Source: Rhodospirillaceae bacterium (GTDB taxonomy: Bacteria; Pseudomonadota; Alphaproteobacteria; Rhodospirillales; Rhodospirillaceae). From it: DNA of 64,000 nucleotides. Positions 26,807 through 35,917 of the stretch are shown piece after piece. Location: the NCBI GenBank assembly GCA_947476925.1, contig CANJSF010000009.1, forward strand, positions 62,001 to 126,000, in the 5' to 3' direction. Each line of letters opens with the position of its first letter. Position 1 is the stretch's first letter. The notes under the pieces were generated by a model. That model saw only the letters and a list, made by a program, of their open reading frames with translations, had not been told where the DNA came from and did no database searches. The translations under genes were made by a program, and so were the position numbers.

Positions 26807-28372
26807 CTAATGGGAACGGCGAATGTAGCTTTTTACTTTCGCGGCATCGCCTTGACCTTTGTAGGTCAGGGTGTCGGGGTAGGGCGCAAAGGGCCGCTCT
26901 GATTTAACCGTGCCGGGATCAATAGGAAAGCGAACCTGGTTCGGCAGTTTCGGTTCTTCCACGACCTCGTAGCCGGTAATGATATCCATCGGCACGCCAT
27001 CCTCTACCCAACGTTCCATCATCGAAAGCGAGTCAAAATGTCGGCCTTCCGGAATGCCTGATGTGCAATGCATATCACCGGGAATCATATACATGCGGAA
27101 GAATTCTCGGGCAGCTTCAACACTTCCGACCTCTTTGGCGAGTTTGTTGTAAAACTGAATCGGGTATGAACCCGGCATCGCCGATTCATTCCACCCATGC
27201 ATGGCCAATAGTTTGCCCCCCCGCGCGCGAAATGCGGAGAAATTTGTACTGTCGGCGCTGACCAGGTTTTCTGTTTCGTTGAATGTCGAAGGTGGGGCGT
27301 TGAGGTCGAAGTCTGTAAGTTGAAACGTCGGTCCCTTCGACGTTGGGTATAGAAAGTAGCGCATAATCTCGACGCTAAACTTCGCGTAGTTCGGATTGGC
27401 GCCGAAAAACGCATTCGGCCAACGTAATTCAGACCCCAACGACATGCCCGGATAAATATGAGTGCCGTTGTCTTGAGTCGGGCCTGCATACATCTTTCGT
27501 GCTACGGCGACCTTGGCGGGAGTCAGGCATGCTTCTGTTTTGGATGTGCCGCAGGATAAACTTTCTGGGTCGAAAGAGCATTTGTTGGGATTGGCAATGA
27601 TCCCGTCAGATAATCCGTCCTGGGCATCGCATTTCTTGATCACGGCGCCATGGAGCAACTCGACATCAACGTTTGAAAGAATTTGATTGCCATCGGCGTC
27701 GACATTGGCGCGAACGCTCCAGGCCATAAGGTAGTTAAGTTTGGTGAAGTCAAAGACGATGCCGCCATTGGCAATAATTCCATCAAAGTCATTTGGATAG
27801 CGCTGGGCTTCGACCACCGCTTGCCGCCCGCCCGTGCCGCAGCCGCGGAAGTAATTTGACTTGGGTTTTGTGCCGTAGAAGCGCGCGATGAGTTCTTTCG
27901 CAGCCAGAGCGGTGACATGTGTAGCGCGGTGGCCGAAGTCGATTTTGCTTTGGGTGTTGTTGACTGCCCAAATACCTGATTGGCTGGTGACGGCCTTGTG
28001 ACCCATATCGGTGGTGCCAACTGCGTAGCCGCGCGCTAACGCATCGTTGGTGGCATCTGATGGGATAAAGCCGCACATCCCGCGGCAACCCTGTTGCAAA
28101 TAACGTCCGTTCCAATTGTTTGTTGGTAAACGTAGTTCAAACCCAACCTGCGGCGCGACAAAACCAGAGATGGAGCAGTGGGCGGGTGAGGTTTGGCTTT
28201 CCGAGTTGACCCGTGCTGTCGCGACGGCCGCAGGCGTCGAGTTTTCGACTATGATGGTCTGGCCACTGATGGACTTACACACGTCTAAGTCGGCCGCCAT
28301 CGCAACATTGGCTATCGCAGTTAATGCGGCGCTGACCACAGAACGCAGAATGCACTTTCGATTGACCGTCAT
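26807..28372 (-). CDS. Tannase/feruloyl esterase family protein with altered active site
   Basis: A 521-residue exported protein (signal peptide ending AMA). The family layout is intact: an N-terminal Cys-containing part, NNWNGRYLQQGCRGMCG, the nucleophile-elbow region, YPNDFDGIIANG and the C-terminal DMHC. But the elbow, normally GCSxGGRQ, reads GCGTGGRQ: the catalytic Ser is Gly (codon 27836-27838, residue 179). The usual Asp after HGW is replaced (HGWNES). His-Cys is kept. Either the protein is not a classical esterase or the base is wrong. The start at 28372 overlaps the stop of the oxygenase gene (ATGA). Confidence 0.8.
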   Translation of the reverse strand: MTVNRKCILRSVVSAALTAIANVAMAADLDVCKSISGQTIIVENSTPAAVATARVNSESQTSPAHCSISGFVAPQVGFELRLPTNNWNGRYLQQGCRGMCGFIPSDATNDALARGYAVGTTDMGHKAVTSQSGIWAVNNTQSKIDFGHRATHVTALAAKELIARFYGTKPKSNYFRGCGTGGRQAVVEAQRYPNDFDGIIANGGIVFDFTKLNYLMAWSVRANVDADGNQILSNVDVELLHGAVIKKCDAQDGLSDGIIANPNKCSFDPESLSCGTSKTEACLTPAKVAVARKMYAGPTQDNGTHIYPGMSLGSELRWPNAFFGANPNYAKFSVEIMRYFLYPTSKGPTFQLTDFDLNAPPSTFNETENLVSADSTNFSAFRARGGKLLAMHGWNESAMPGSYPIQFYNKLAKEVGSVEAAREFFRMYMIPGDMHCTSGIPEGRHFDSLSMMERWVEDGVPMDIITGYEVVEEPKLPNQVRFPIDPGTVKSERPFAPYPDTLTYKGQGDAAKVKSYIRRSH

Positions 28373-29307
28373 ATCAGTTTGATTTCCGACAATCGTTGCT
28401 GCAAATAACCGTTGGCCGTGATCGGCGTGGGATATCGGTTCGGGTGCTGTGCCGAAATACACGACGTCAGAGTCTCGATTAAAAAGTCCGGCGCAAAATG
28501 CTGAAAAAACGGCATCGAGTAGCGCGGGTGTGATGCGCGTTCTGGTTTAGGGTTGACGACCCGGTGCGTGGTGGACGGCAGCACATGATTGGTGAGGCGT
28601 TGCAGCATATCGCCGATGTTAACCACAACGCAATTGGGCGGAGGATCGATGTCGAGCCAGTGGCCCTCGCGATCCAGCAATTGCAGACCTGCTTCCTCCG
28701 CACCCAACAACAACGTGATTAGGTTGATATCTTCATGCGCACCAGCTCGCACGCCTTGCGCTTGGGCCGACACCGGTGGGTAATGCAGCAATCGTAAAAT
28801 GCTATTTCCATCTTTTACGGCGTTGTCGAAGTAGTCAGTTCTCAAATTCAAATATCGCGCGAGGGCGGAAAGTAACCGCAAGCCTAAAGTGTCCATGGCG
28901 TCATATAGCCGATAGGTTGCGACGTCGAAATCGTGAACCTCGGCGACGTGCAAATTAGAAGGCATAATTGGTGTAAAGCGATGTCCAGGCGTCAAGTTGC
29001 GGCCCACATGCCAGAACTCTTTTAGGTCGGCACGGTCGGCTCCCTTGGCGGTTTCGATTCCGAAGGGCGTGTATCCGCGCTGCCCGCCGCCACCAGGCAC
29101 CAGGTACTTTCTCTTTGTTGTATCAGGGAGCGCAAAAAATTGCCGCGTGAGATCAAACGCGTTGTCGATGATGTTGGTCGCAACACCGTGCTCGGCAATC
29201 ACAGCAAAGCCATACCGCTCGAAGCAAGCGCCCAAGGCGCGCGCAAACTTCTCGGGGTTTTGCGCGCTGTCAGCAATAGAAAGTGGCGTGATCGGTGGTT
29301 GGGGCAT
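28369..29307 (-). CDS. 2-oxoglutarate/Fe(II)-dependent oxygenase, isopenicillin N synthase-like
   Basis: A 312-residue oxygenase. The iron triad is visible as HED in GAHEDINLITLL and the distal His in PSTTHRVVNP; the Arg of RYSMPFF binds 2-oxoglutarate. GYTPFGIETAKG and the N-terminal domain match the IPNS/DIOX family, which hydroxylates or desaturates small molecules. It starts 2 bp after the reductase gene and overlaps the tannase-family gene, so three genes form one operon, probably for an aromatic or other plant-derived compound (inferred). Confidence 0.87.
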   Translation of the reverse strand: MPQPPITPLSIADSAQNPEKFARALGACFERYGFAVIAEHGVATNIIDNAFDLTRQFFALPDTTKRKYLVPGGGGQRGYTPFGIETAKGADRADLKEFWHVGRNLTPGHRFTPIMPSNLHVAEVHDFDVATYRLYDAMDTLGLRLLSALARYLNLRTDYFDNAVKDGNSILRLLHYPPVSAQAQGVRAGAHEDINLITLLLGAEEAGLQLLDREGHWLDIDPPPNCVVVNIGDMLQRLTNHVLPSTTHRVVNPKPERASHPRYSMPFFQHFAPDFLIETLTSCISAQHPNRYPTPITANGYLQQRLSEIKLI

Positions 29308-29309
29308 TG

Positions 29310-30473
29310 CTATTCGTTTTCGGCTTTCTCGTCTTGTAAGCGAATGACTACTTTTCCACGGGCACGGCCAGCTTCCACGTAAGCAATCGCCGCAGGCACC
29401 TCGCTGAGAGTGTAAGTTCTGTCGATCACCGGTGTGACTTTACCAGAATCCATCAGCTCTTTCAAAACCAGCAAGTCGCTTGTGGTGATGTTTGCCAGCA
29501 TCATGCCGACGTCCTGGCTCAAAAACGGCGACAAGATCAATGCCTTGATCGCACCGATCATCGGACCCAGCCACTTTCCGTCATTTGGTCCGCCAGCGCC
29601 GCCGATCAGAACGTAGCGCCCATCGGGTTTCATGACGCGCGTGATGTCCGAGAGCGCATGATTGCTGACGTTATCTATAATCACGTCATAACGCTCGGTG
29701 CTTTGGGTGAAATCTTCCCCGGTGTAGTCTATGACATGGTCGGCACCCAGCGCCCGCACCATATCGACATTTCGTGTGCTGCACACACCCGTTACTTCAG
29801 CACCCAATGACTTGGCAATCTGCACAGCGAACGTGCCCACGCCGCCTGACGCGCCATTGATCAAAACCTTTTGGCCCGGTCGAAGTCGCCCGTTGTCACG
29901 CAAACTTTGCAGCGCGGTAAGGGCGGCGATTGGCACGGCCGCAGCTTGTTCAAAACTCATATTGCCAGGTTTCAGCGCGATTCTATTTTGCCCTGCTAAG
30001 ACGTATTCGGCAAACGCGCCTGGCCCCGCGCCGAATACTTCGTCCCCTGGCTTGAATTGCGTAACGTTAGTGCCGACAGTTTCCACAACGCCGGCCACAT
30101 CGCTGCCGAGGCGAGAATTCTTCGGTTTAAGAAATGCCGATCCATCTATGCGCATCAGATAAGGTTTGCCGTGCATGTAATGCCAGTCGAGCGGGTTGAC
30201 GGATGCCGCGCGCACTTTGATGAGAACTTGATTGTCATTGGGCAGCGGTTTGTCGACTTGCTCAAGCCGCAGTACGTCCGCCGCGCCATACTCTCGATAA
30301 ACGATAGCCTTCATCGGCTCACCGCTGCTGCGAGGCGGTGTGGGCGCAGGTGGCGCGGGCCAGAATGCCCATAGGGCCGCGGCGAGCAGCAAGAGGGTGA
30401 GCGAAATTCGTGTCGATGTACGCTCGAGCAGTGCGCGTTTGGTGGATGCATTGGCACTCGTATCAGCGGTCAT
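29310..30473 (-). CDS. Membrane-anchored NADP-dependent MDR reductase (quinone-reductase type)
   Basis: A 387-residue protein whose catalytic part, from MKAIVYREYGAADVLRLEQ at about residue 54, is a medium-chain dehydrogenase/reductase with GSDVAGVVETVG and the nucleotide motif GASGGVGTFAVQIAKSLGAEV. Catalytic zinc ligands are absent, as in quinone oxidoreductases. An extra N-terminus has a membrane helix (about residues 23-42) and a Pro-rich linker, which is unusual. By the positive-inside rule (Arg/Lys before the helix) the catalytic domain might even face the periplasm; this is uncertain. Confidence 0.82.
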   Translation of the reverse strand: MTADTSANASTKRALLERTSTRISLTLLLLAAALWAFWPAPPAPTPPRSSGEPMKAIVYREYGAADVLRLEQVDKPLPNDNQVLIKVRAASVNPLDWHYMHGKPYLMRIDGSAFLKPKNSRLGSDVAGVVETVGTNVTQFKPGDEVFGAGPGAFAEYVLAGQNRIALKPGNMSFEQAAAVPIAALTALQSLRDNGRLRPGQKVLINGASGGVGTFAVQIAKSLGAEVTGVCSTRNVDMVRALGADHVIDYTGEDFTQSTERYDVIIDNVSNHALSDITRVMKPDGRYVLIGGAGGPNDGKWLGPMIGAIKALILSPFLSQDVGMMLANITTSDLLVLKELMDSGKVTPVIDRTYTLSEVPAAIAYVEAGRARGKVVIRLQDEKAENE

Positions 30474-30529
30474 ACTTCGCCTGCGTTCTGCGGGTAAAAC
30501 AGACGGATGCCTTGGCTATACCCGCACTA

Positions 30530-32296
30530 TCATTGTTTGCCGTTGATTATATCACTCTCGTCGAGGCGGCGGTATATTTTGAAATACTCATCGGATGCAG
30601 GCACGAGCGAAAACCGCGCATCGGAAATGAGTTGTTGCGCCACAGGTAAGGATATTTTGTTAACGAAGTCGGGCTTATCTTGGCGTTCTGGAGCAACGGT
30701 TACCACGTATTTCACCCCAGCGTAACCGAGCCAATCCATCGACATCGCTAAATCATCTTGCGGCAGTGATAAATACGTACACTGAATTCCCGAGCGCAAA
30801 TAGTGTTTTGCGCCAAAGTAACTGGCTGTATTGGCATTCAGTTCAGGGTAGGAAACGCCGATAACTATCGGTTTATTGCCAGTATTCTGGTCACACGTTG
30901 CGGCAGTCACGCGATCAATTGCCTCCCGGCGATCGACAGATTCATATGCTTGCCACAACCAAACATATGGCATTTTGCTTGGCGGGAGCGTGCCAAGTGT
31001 GACGGCATTCGCAATCGCGGCATTTGCGGTAAAAAGCGCAAGAATTGATAGTGAGAGAACTTGCCGATCGAGAACCGCAAGGCTCCAAGCAACAAGGCCG
31101 CTGACAATCGGGATTAACGGCAATAGGAAACGCTGGTCTTGGTTGATCTGCAAGGAATAGGAAATCACGATCGCCGTGATCGTTCCTGCGAGATAAATGC
31201 CAAATAGTGCGCCGCTCGTCACGAACTGTCGAACAATATTGCCCGTGCGCTTGCCGAACTGCCGACGATAGGAAACAACCACTGCGACAGTGATGACGGC
31301 GATTAAGACAATTGGCGTAAGCTGAAATGCTGCAAGTGCTTTCGCTAATTCGCCGCTCCAATACTTCAATTTTTCACCAAGGATGACCGGTGAGCCATAA
31401 TTGAGCGCCACATCGCCAACAGTAGCGCTGAGGAAGTGTTCAGACATCGTGACCCAATTTGTCGCGTACCAAGTCACTGCCAGCGCTGCAATCACGAGCG
31501 ACAAAACAAACCACGCTAGATCTGAGTGCGTTGACCGGGGGCGGGTATCGCCGCGGGTGGCGTAAAGGGCTACTGCGATATAAACCAGCGCCGGCAAAAC
31601 AAAAGTTCCACTGGACGATTTTGCGAGCAATGAGACGGAGATCAGCAGGATGACAAGCGCTGTGTTTCGCATTGCCGATCGTTGCTCACTGCGCCACGCA
31701 ATAACCATTGATGCGGCAGCGCATGCCGTTTGGAGTGGTTCGGTAAAATAATGGCGACTTAATCCGATAAAAAGTGTTGCGCCACCGCAAACTGTGACCG
31801 CGGCTAACCTGCCAGCGAGGTTGTTGCCTAAAGAGCGCGCGAGCCAATACAGCAAAGACAGCGTGGCGGTTGCGGCGCAAATGTTTACAATTAAAAGCGC
31901 AGAGTCGATGCTGCCGGTCAAATGGCGCAACGGGACTAAAAACTGCCCGAGCCACACCAATAATGTCGGCATGAGGCGCAAGGCATTGATGTTTGCGGCC
32001 CACCACGATCCAAGGCCATCGTCAGCGCTTTGCCAGATGCGTAGCGTTTGGTCCCCATAATAAGCAGGGTCCCACGCCCAAACTCTTTGATCGATCTGAG
32101 TCCAAATCAGGCTTGGGACGATCAGCAGGCCAATCCAGATGATAGGTAGAACCGGCGAAGCCCGCCGCTGAATAATATGTTTAAAAATGTGACACCTAAT
32201 GTGACGTAATAAAATTAGCCGGTATTTGTTAGTCGAAATTTTCTGCGCGAGTAAGTTTTGTTTTGGCGCATTCCATGGTTGTGGCCCGGGATGCAA
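30530..32296 (-). CDS. Polytopic membrane glycosyltransferase (GT39-like)
   Basis: A 588-residue protein with about 11 membrane helices and a C-terminal soluble domain. After the first helix comes an Asp-containing loop (VWAWDPAYYGDQTLR), as in GT-C enzymes using lipid-linked sugars. I see no closer family. The start is TTG at 32296 without a clear ribosome binding site; no other in-frame start precedes the first helix. The 5' portion is noticeably richer in A/T than neighbouring genes, which may point to acquisition by transfer. Confidence 0.65.
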   Translation of the reverse strand: MHPGPQPWNAPKQNLLAQKISTNKYRLILLRHIRCHIFKHIIQRRASPVLPIIWIGLLIVPSLIWTQIDQRVWAWDPAYYGDQTLRIWQSADDGLGSWWAANINALRLMPTLLVWLGQFLVPLRHLTGSIDSALLIVNICAATATLSLLYWLARSLGNNLAGRLAAVTVCGGATLFIGLSRHYFTEPLQTACAAASMVIAWRSEQRSAMRNTALVILLISVSLLAKSSSGTFVLPALVYIAVALYATRGDTRPRSTHSDLAWFVLSLVIAALAVTWYATNWVTMSEHFLSATVGDVALNYGSPVILGEKLKYWSGELAKALAAFQLTPIVLIAVITVAVVVSYRRQFGKRTGNIVRQFVTSGALFGIYLAGTITAIVISYSLQINQDQRFLLPLIPIVSGLVAWSLAVLDRQVLSLSILALFTANAAIANAVTLGTLPPSKMPYVWLWQAYESVDRREAIDRVTAATCDQNTGNKPIVIGVSYPELNANTASYFGAKHYLRSGIQCTYLSLPQDDLAMSMDWLGYAGVKYVVTVAPERQDKPDFVNKISLPVAQQLISDARFSLVPASDEYFKIYRRLDESDIINGKQ

Positions 32297-32398
32297 ACTT
32301 AAATAAATTATAGCTACGCTACGCGCAGTTACAGAGCGGCCTCTAATTGAGGTATCATTATACCGTCAATAAAACCCCTCTAAACTGTGCCTTTGCGG

Positions 32399-32426
32399 TT
32401 GACGGCAGGGGGCCCATGGCTATAGT
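32399..32426 (+). promoter_or_regulatory. Promoter of the rplM-rpsI operon
   Basis: TTGACG (32399-32404) and TATAGT (32421-32426) are spaced by 16 bp, about 80 bp before rplM. Both hexamers are close to the sigma70 consensus, as expected for a ribosomal-protein operon. Confidence 0.65.
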
Positions 32427-32437
32427 CCGCGCCTCTC

Positions 32438-32457
32438 GGTCGGGGGGTAACCCGGCC
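32438..32457 (+). promoter_or_regulatory. Hairpin in the rplM leader
   Basis: GGTCGGG / CCCGGCC with a GGGTAA loop lies a few bases past the predicted transcription start. In E. coli, L13 binds its own mRNA leader and represses the operon; this hairpin may serve the same purpose, but no sequence match to a known leader was tested. Confidence 0.35.
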
Positions 32458-32503
32458 ATAAAAATCACCACTACGCACAGCCGGACCTTGAAGCGAGAAC
32501 ACC

Positions 32504-32965
32504 ATGAAGACCTACCACGCCAAACCGACCGACGTGCAGAAGAAGTGGCTTTTGATTGATGCCGATGGCCTGATTTTGGGCCGCTTGGCTGTCATCGTTG
32601 CCAACATTCTGCGCGGGAAACACAAGACGATGTACACCCCGCACATCGATACAGGCGATAACGTCATTATCGTCAATGCCGAGAAGGTGAAGATGACCGG
32701 GCGTAAGCTTGAGCAGAAAACCTATCCTTGGTACTCGGGCTACACCTCGGGCCTGAAAGATCGCCCGGCCAAACGCATTATTTCTGGCCCGTTCCCACAG
32801 CGCATCATCGAAGAAGCGGTTAAGCGCATGATGCCCAAAGACAGCCCTTTGGCGCGCCAGCAATTCAGCAAGCTGAAGGTCTATAAAGGCCCCACGCATC
32901 CGCACGAGGCGCAAACGCCCGAAGTGCTGGATATCGCCAGCCGCAATCCGAAGAACAAGCGTTAA
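32504..32965 (+). CDS. rplM: 50S ribosomal protein L13
   Basis: A 153-residue protein with the L13 signature: [16 protein letters not shown] near the N-terminus, [17 protein letters not shown], then [21 protein letters not shown] near the C-terminus. It is an early assembly protein of the large subunit. rpsI follows after 9 bp, the normal pairing. Confidence 0.97.
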   Translation: MKTYHAKPTDVQKKWLLIDADGLILGRLAVIVANILRGKHKTMYTPHIDTGDNVIIVNAEKVKMTGRKLEQKTYPWYSGYTSGLKDRPAKRIISGPFPQRIIEEAVKRMMPKDSPLARQQFSKLKVYKGPTHPHEAQTPEVLDIASRNPKNKR

Positions 32966-32974
32966 GAGTCACAA

Positions 32975-33448
32975 ATGTCCGAACAAACCAGAACACTCGC
33001 CGATTTGAAAACTGCCGTTGTTGCGACTGCAGCAATTGTGCGTGAGCCCAAGCGTGACAAGCAAGGCCGCAGCTATGCCACCGGAAAGCGTAAAAATGCT
33101 ATTGCCCGCGTTTGGATTAAGCCCGGCAAAGGCAAAATCACGGTCAATACCCGCGAAGTGGAAAGCTACTTCTCACGGCCGGTGTTGCGCATGTTGATTA
33201 CGCAACCATTCGTGGCGTGCAACCGCCTGGGCGAATTCGATGTTGTTTGCAAAGTTATCGGCGGTGGCTTGTCGGGCCAAGCCGGTGCGGTGCGCCATGG
33301 CATTTCCAAAGCGCTGACGTATTTCGAGCCGGGCTTGCGTCCGGTGTTGAAGTCGGGCGGCTTCCTCACGCGTGACTCGCGCGTTGTTGAACGTAAAAAG
33401 TTCGGCAAAAAGAAAGCCCGCCGCAGCTTCCAGTTCTCGAAGCGCTAG
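32975..33448 (+). CDS. rpsI: 30S ribosomal protein S9
   Basis: A 157-residue protein with an alphaproteobacterial N-terminal extension of about 30 residues and the S9 core: [35 protein letters not shown] and the C-terminal [12 protein letters not shown], whose final Lys-Arg contacts P-site tRNA. A terminator follows about 23 bp downstream. Confidence 0.97.
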   Translation: MSEQTRTLADLKTAVVATAAIVREPKRDKQGRSYATGKRKNAIARVWIKPGKGKITVNTREVESYFSRPVLRMLITQPFVACNRLGEFDVVCKVIGGGLSGQAGAVRHGISKALTYFEPGLRPVLKSGGFLTRDSRVVERKKFGKKKARRSFQFSKR

Positions 33449-33470
33449 GCTTTATCTTACTTTCTGCTCA

Positions 33471-33500
33471 AGGGCCGGTCGAAAGATCGGCCCTTTTGCT
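33471..33500 (+). terminator. Rho-independent terminator after rpsI
   Basis: The stem AGGGCCGGTC / GATCGGCCCT (one G-T pair) with a GAAA loop is followed by TTTGCTTT. It ends the rplM-rpsI transcript. Confidence 0.85.
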
Positions 33501-33553
33501 TTGCGGGGGAACCCTGCCTGTGGTTTGCTTGCTCATGGCGGGTAAGGTGGGGC

Positions 33554-35488
33554 ATGGCCAAACGTAAAAGCAACTCCAAGGTCGAACGGCGCGGGTTCTT
33601 TAAAAGCATTGCCACAGTCGGTGCGGCAAGCGCGGTAGGGGCGGCGGGTCTGGCTTCGGCCGCTGATACGCCGCGTCAAACAGGCGTGAGCGCTCCGACC
33701 CACAATCAAATCGCCGCTGAGACTGCGCCACCCAAAGGCGTGGCGCCTTCAGCGCAGCAATGCGGTGCGGATTTCATGGTCGATGTCATGAGTTCTCTGG
33801 GCATTGACTACGTGGCGTCCAATCCCGGCTCGAGTTTTCGCGCGTTACAAGAGTCGGTGATTAACTATGCCAACAACACGGCGCCAGAATTTCTGACGTG
33901 CCTGCATGAGGAATCGTCGGTTGCCATGGCGCATGGTTACGCGAAAGTCTCTGGCAAGCCCATGGCGGTTTTCGCGCATGGAACTGTTGGCCTTCAGCAT
34001 GCTTCGATGGCGCTTTACAATGCGTGGTGCGACCGTGTGCCGGTAATTGCCGTGTTGGGTAACATCACCGACAGTGCAAAACGCAGGCCAGGTGTTGAGT
34101 GGCTGCACACCGCCCAAGACCCCGCTGTCATCGTTCGCGACTTTGTGAAATGGGATGATCAGCCTGGTTCGTTGCAACACTTTGCCGAGTCCATGGTGCG
34201 CGCCAAAAAAGTGGCGCTGACACCACCAATGGCTCCGGTTGTGATTGTTGCTGATGCTGAATTGCAAGAAGCCCCAATCGAGAATCTTGCCGCGTTGAAC
34301 ATTCCAAAATGTGTTCCTGCTGCGCCCCCGCAGGGTGATAGCGGCGCGGTGAAAGAAGCTGCGCGACTTTTGGCATCTGCGAAAAACCCGGTGGTTGTTG
34401 CCGATCGGCTCGCGCGCACACCCGCAGGCATGGGCTTATTGGTCACATTGGCTGAGGCACTCAACGCGCCGGTCATTGACTTGGCGAGCCGAATGAATTT
34501 CCCCAATTCGCACTATTTGTCGCAGAGTGGTCGTGCGAAAGCCTTGATTGCCGAAGCCGATGTGATTCTGGCACTTGAAGTTAATGACGTGTGGGGCCTG
34601 ATTAACGAATACATCGACAACGAAGAGCGTACATCATTTCCGAAAATTCAAAGTGATACGAAAGTTATAAGCATCACTTCGGCTGACCTTTACTTGAAAT
34701 CGAACTACCAAGACTTTCAGCGTTTTGCTGCGGCGGATGTTCCTATTGCAGGTGATGCTGAAGCCACCCTTCCAGCACTTATCGAAGCGTTGGAGCGTTC
34801 TTTGCCGACTTCAATCAGCATTGCAGCGCGTGGCGACGCTATGCACAAAGCCTATGCAGCTTCCCGTGCACGTGCGCTGAAAGATGCGACCTATGCTTGG
34901 GATGCCAGCCCCATCAGCACGGCTCGGCTGGCGGCTGAATTAGGCGAGGCGATTAAAGCCGAGGATTGGGCGCTCGTCTCACCCGACAATTTTATCAGCG
35001 GTTGGGCGCGTCGGCTTTGGACGTTCGATAAACCGTACCAATACATTGGCACATCTGGTGGGCAGGGCGTTGGCTACGGCTTGGCAGCGGCTGTCGGCGC
35101 CGCGCTTGCCCATAAAGCCGCTGGGCGGCTGGCGGTCAACATCCAAACCGATGGCGACCTTATGTATGCGCCTGGCAGCATTTGGACGGCCGTGCACCAC
35201 AAAATCCCGCTGCTATCAGTTATGCACAATAATCGCGCCTACCATCAAGAAACGATGCATATTCAGCGGATGGCCGCTCGTCGTAGCCGGGGTATTGACC
35301 GCGCACACATTGGCACAGCGATCGACAGCCCGTTTATCGATTACGCAATGCTGGCAAAATCTATGGGCATGTGGGCCGAAGGGCCGATCAGCGATCCTAA
35401 AGACCTTGGCCCGGCATTGCGACGCGCACTTGCTGTTGTGAAACGCGGTGAGCCCGTGCTGCTCGATGTTGTTACGCAGCCGCGTTAA
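33554..35488 (+). CDS. Tat-exported thiamine-diphosphate enzyme, acetolactate-synthase-like
   Basis: A 644-residue protein. The first 40 residues carry a Tat signal, with ERRGFFK followed by a long Ala/Gly/Val segment ending ASAAD. The rest is a complete ThDP enzyme of the acetolactate synthase/benzoylformate decarboxylase fold. The cofactor-activating Glu is in LHEESSVAMAHGYAK, and the ThDP/Mg motif runs from TDGDLMYAPG to SVMHNN. This fold is normally cytoplasmic. The next gene, 10 bp on, encodes an exported cytochrome c, suggesting that the decarboxylation intermediate is oxidised in the periplasm. Substrate unknown. Confidence 0.85.
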   Translation: MAKRKSNSKVERRGFFKSIATVGAASAVGAAGLASAADTPRQTGVSAPTHNQIAAETAPPKGVAPSAQQCGADFMVDVMSSLGIDYVASNPGSSFRALQESVINYANNTAPEFLTCLHEESSVAMAHGYAKVSGKPMAVFAHGTVGLQHASMALYNAWCDRVPVIAVLGNITDSAKRRPGVEWLHTAQDPAVIVRDFVKWDDQPGSLQHFAESMVRAKKVALTPPMAPVVIVADAELQEAPIENLAALNIPKCVPAAPPQGDSGAVKEAARLLASAKNPVVVADRLARTPAGMGLLVTLAEALNAPVIDLASRMNFPNSHYLSQSGRAKALIAEADVILALEVNDVWGLINEYIDNEERTSFPKIQSDTKVISITSADLYLKSNYQDFQRFAAADVPIAGDAEATLPALIEALERSLPTSISIAARGDAMHKAYAASRARALKDATYAWDASPISTARLAAELGEAIKAEDWALVSPDNFISGWARRLWTFDKPYQYIGTSGGQGVGYGLAAAVGAALAHKAAGRLAVNIQTDGDLMYAPGSIWTAVHHKIPLLSVMHNNRAYHQETMHIQRMAARRSRGIDRAHIGTAIDSPFIDYAMLAKSMGMWAEGPISDPKDLGPALRRALAVVKRGEPVLLDVVTQPR

Positions 35489-35498
35489 GGAGGGGCCG

Positions 35499-35840
35499 AT
35501 GAAAAGACTTCTCATTTTGGTACCGCTCATTTTTTCAGTGTCTGCGAGCGCCTTCGCAGCGTCGCCGACCGAGCAAGGGCGCGCGCTCTTTTTAAAGATT
35601 GGCTGTTCTCAATGCCATGGCACCGTGGGCCAAGGAGGAGCTGCGGGCCCGCGTTTGGCACCCGAGCCCATGGAGTGGGAAGCATTTGCGCAATTTGTTC
35701 ACAATAGTTCAGATGCCATGCCGGCCTATCGTGAGAAAATTTTGCCCGATCTGCAATTGAAGCAGATTCACTCCTACTTGCAGTCGATTCCGCCGCCGTT
35801 ACCCGTTGATCAGATACCGCTCCTACGCGGAAAGAAATAA
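35499..35840 (+). CDS. Single-haem cytochrome c
   Basis: A 113-residue protein with a signal peptide ending AFA and one haem-binding motif CSQCH (about residues 33-37). A Met in SSDAMPAYREKILPD is the likely sixth ligand, giving a class I cytochrome. The ATG has AAGGAGGGG seven bases upstream and lies 10 bp after the ThDP enzyme, so the two are almost certainly co-translated and probably exchange electrons. Confidence 0.9.
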   Translation: MKRLLILVPLIFSVSASAFAASPTEQGRALFLKIGCSQCHGTVGQGGAAGPRLAPEPMEWEAFAQFVHNSSDAMPAYREKILPDLQLKQIHSYLQSIPPPLPVDQIPLLRGKK

Positions 35841-35917
35841 GACCTATTCGATCAACTCTTTTCACAGATTGGTCACGTAGATACGATTTTGAATTCGCTT
35901 TTCTGCTGGAGTTTCGT

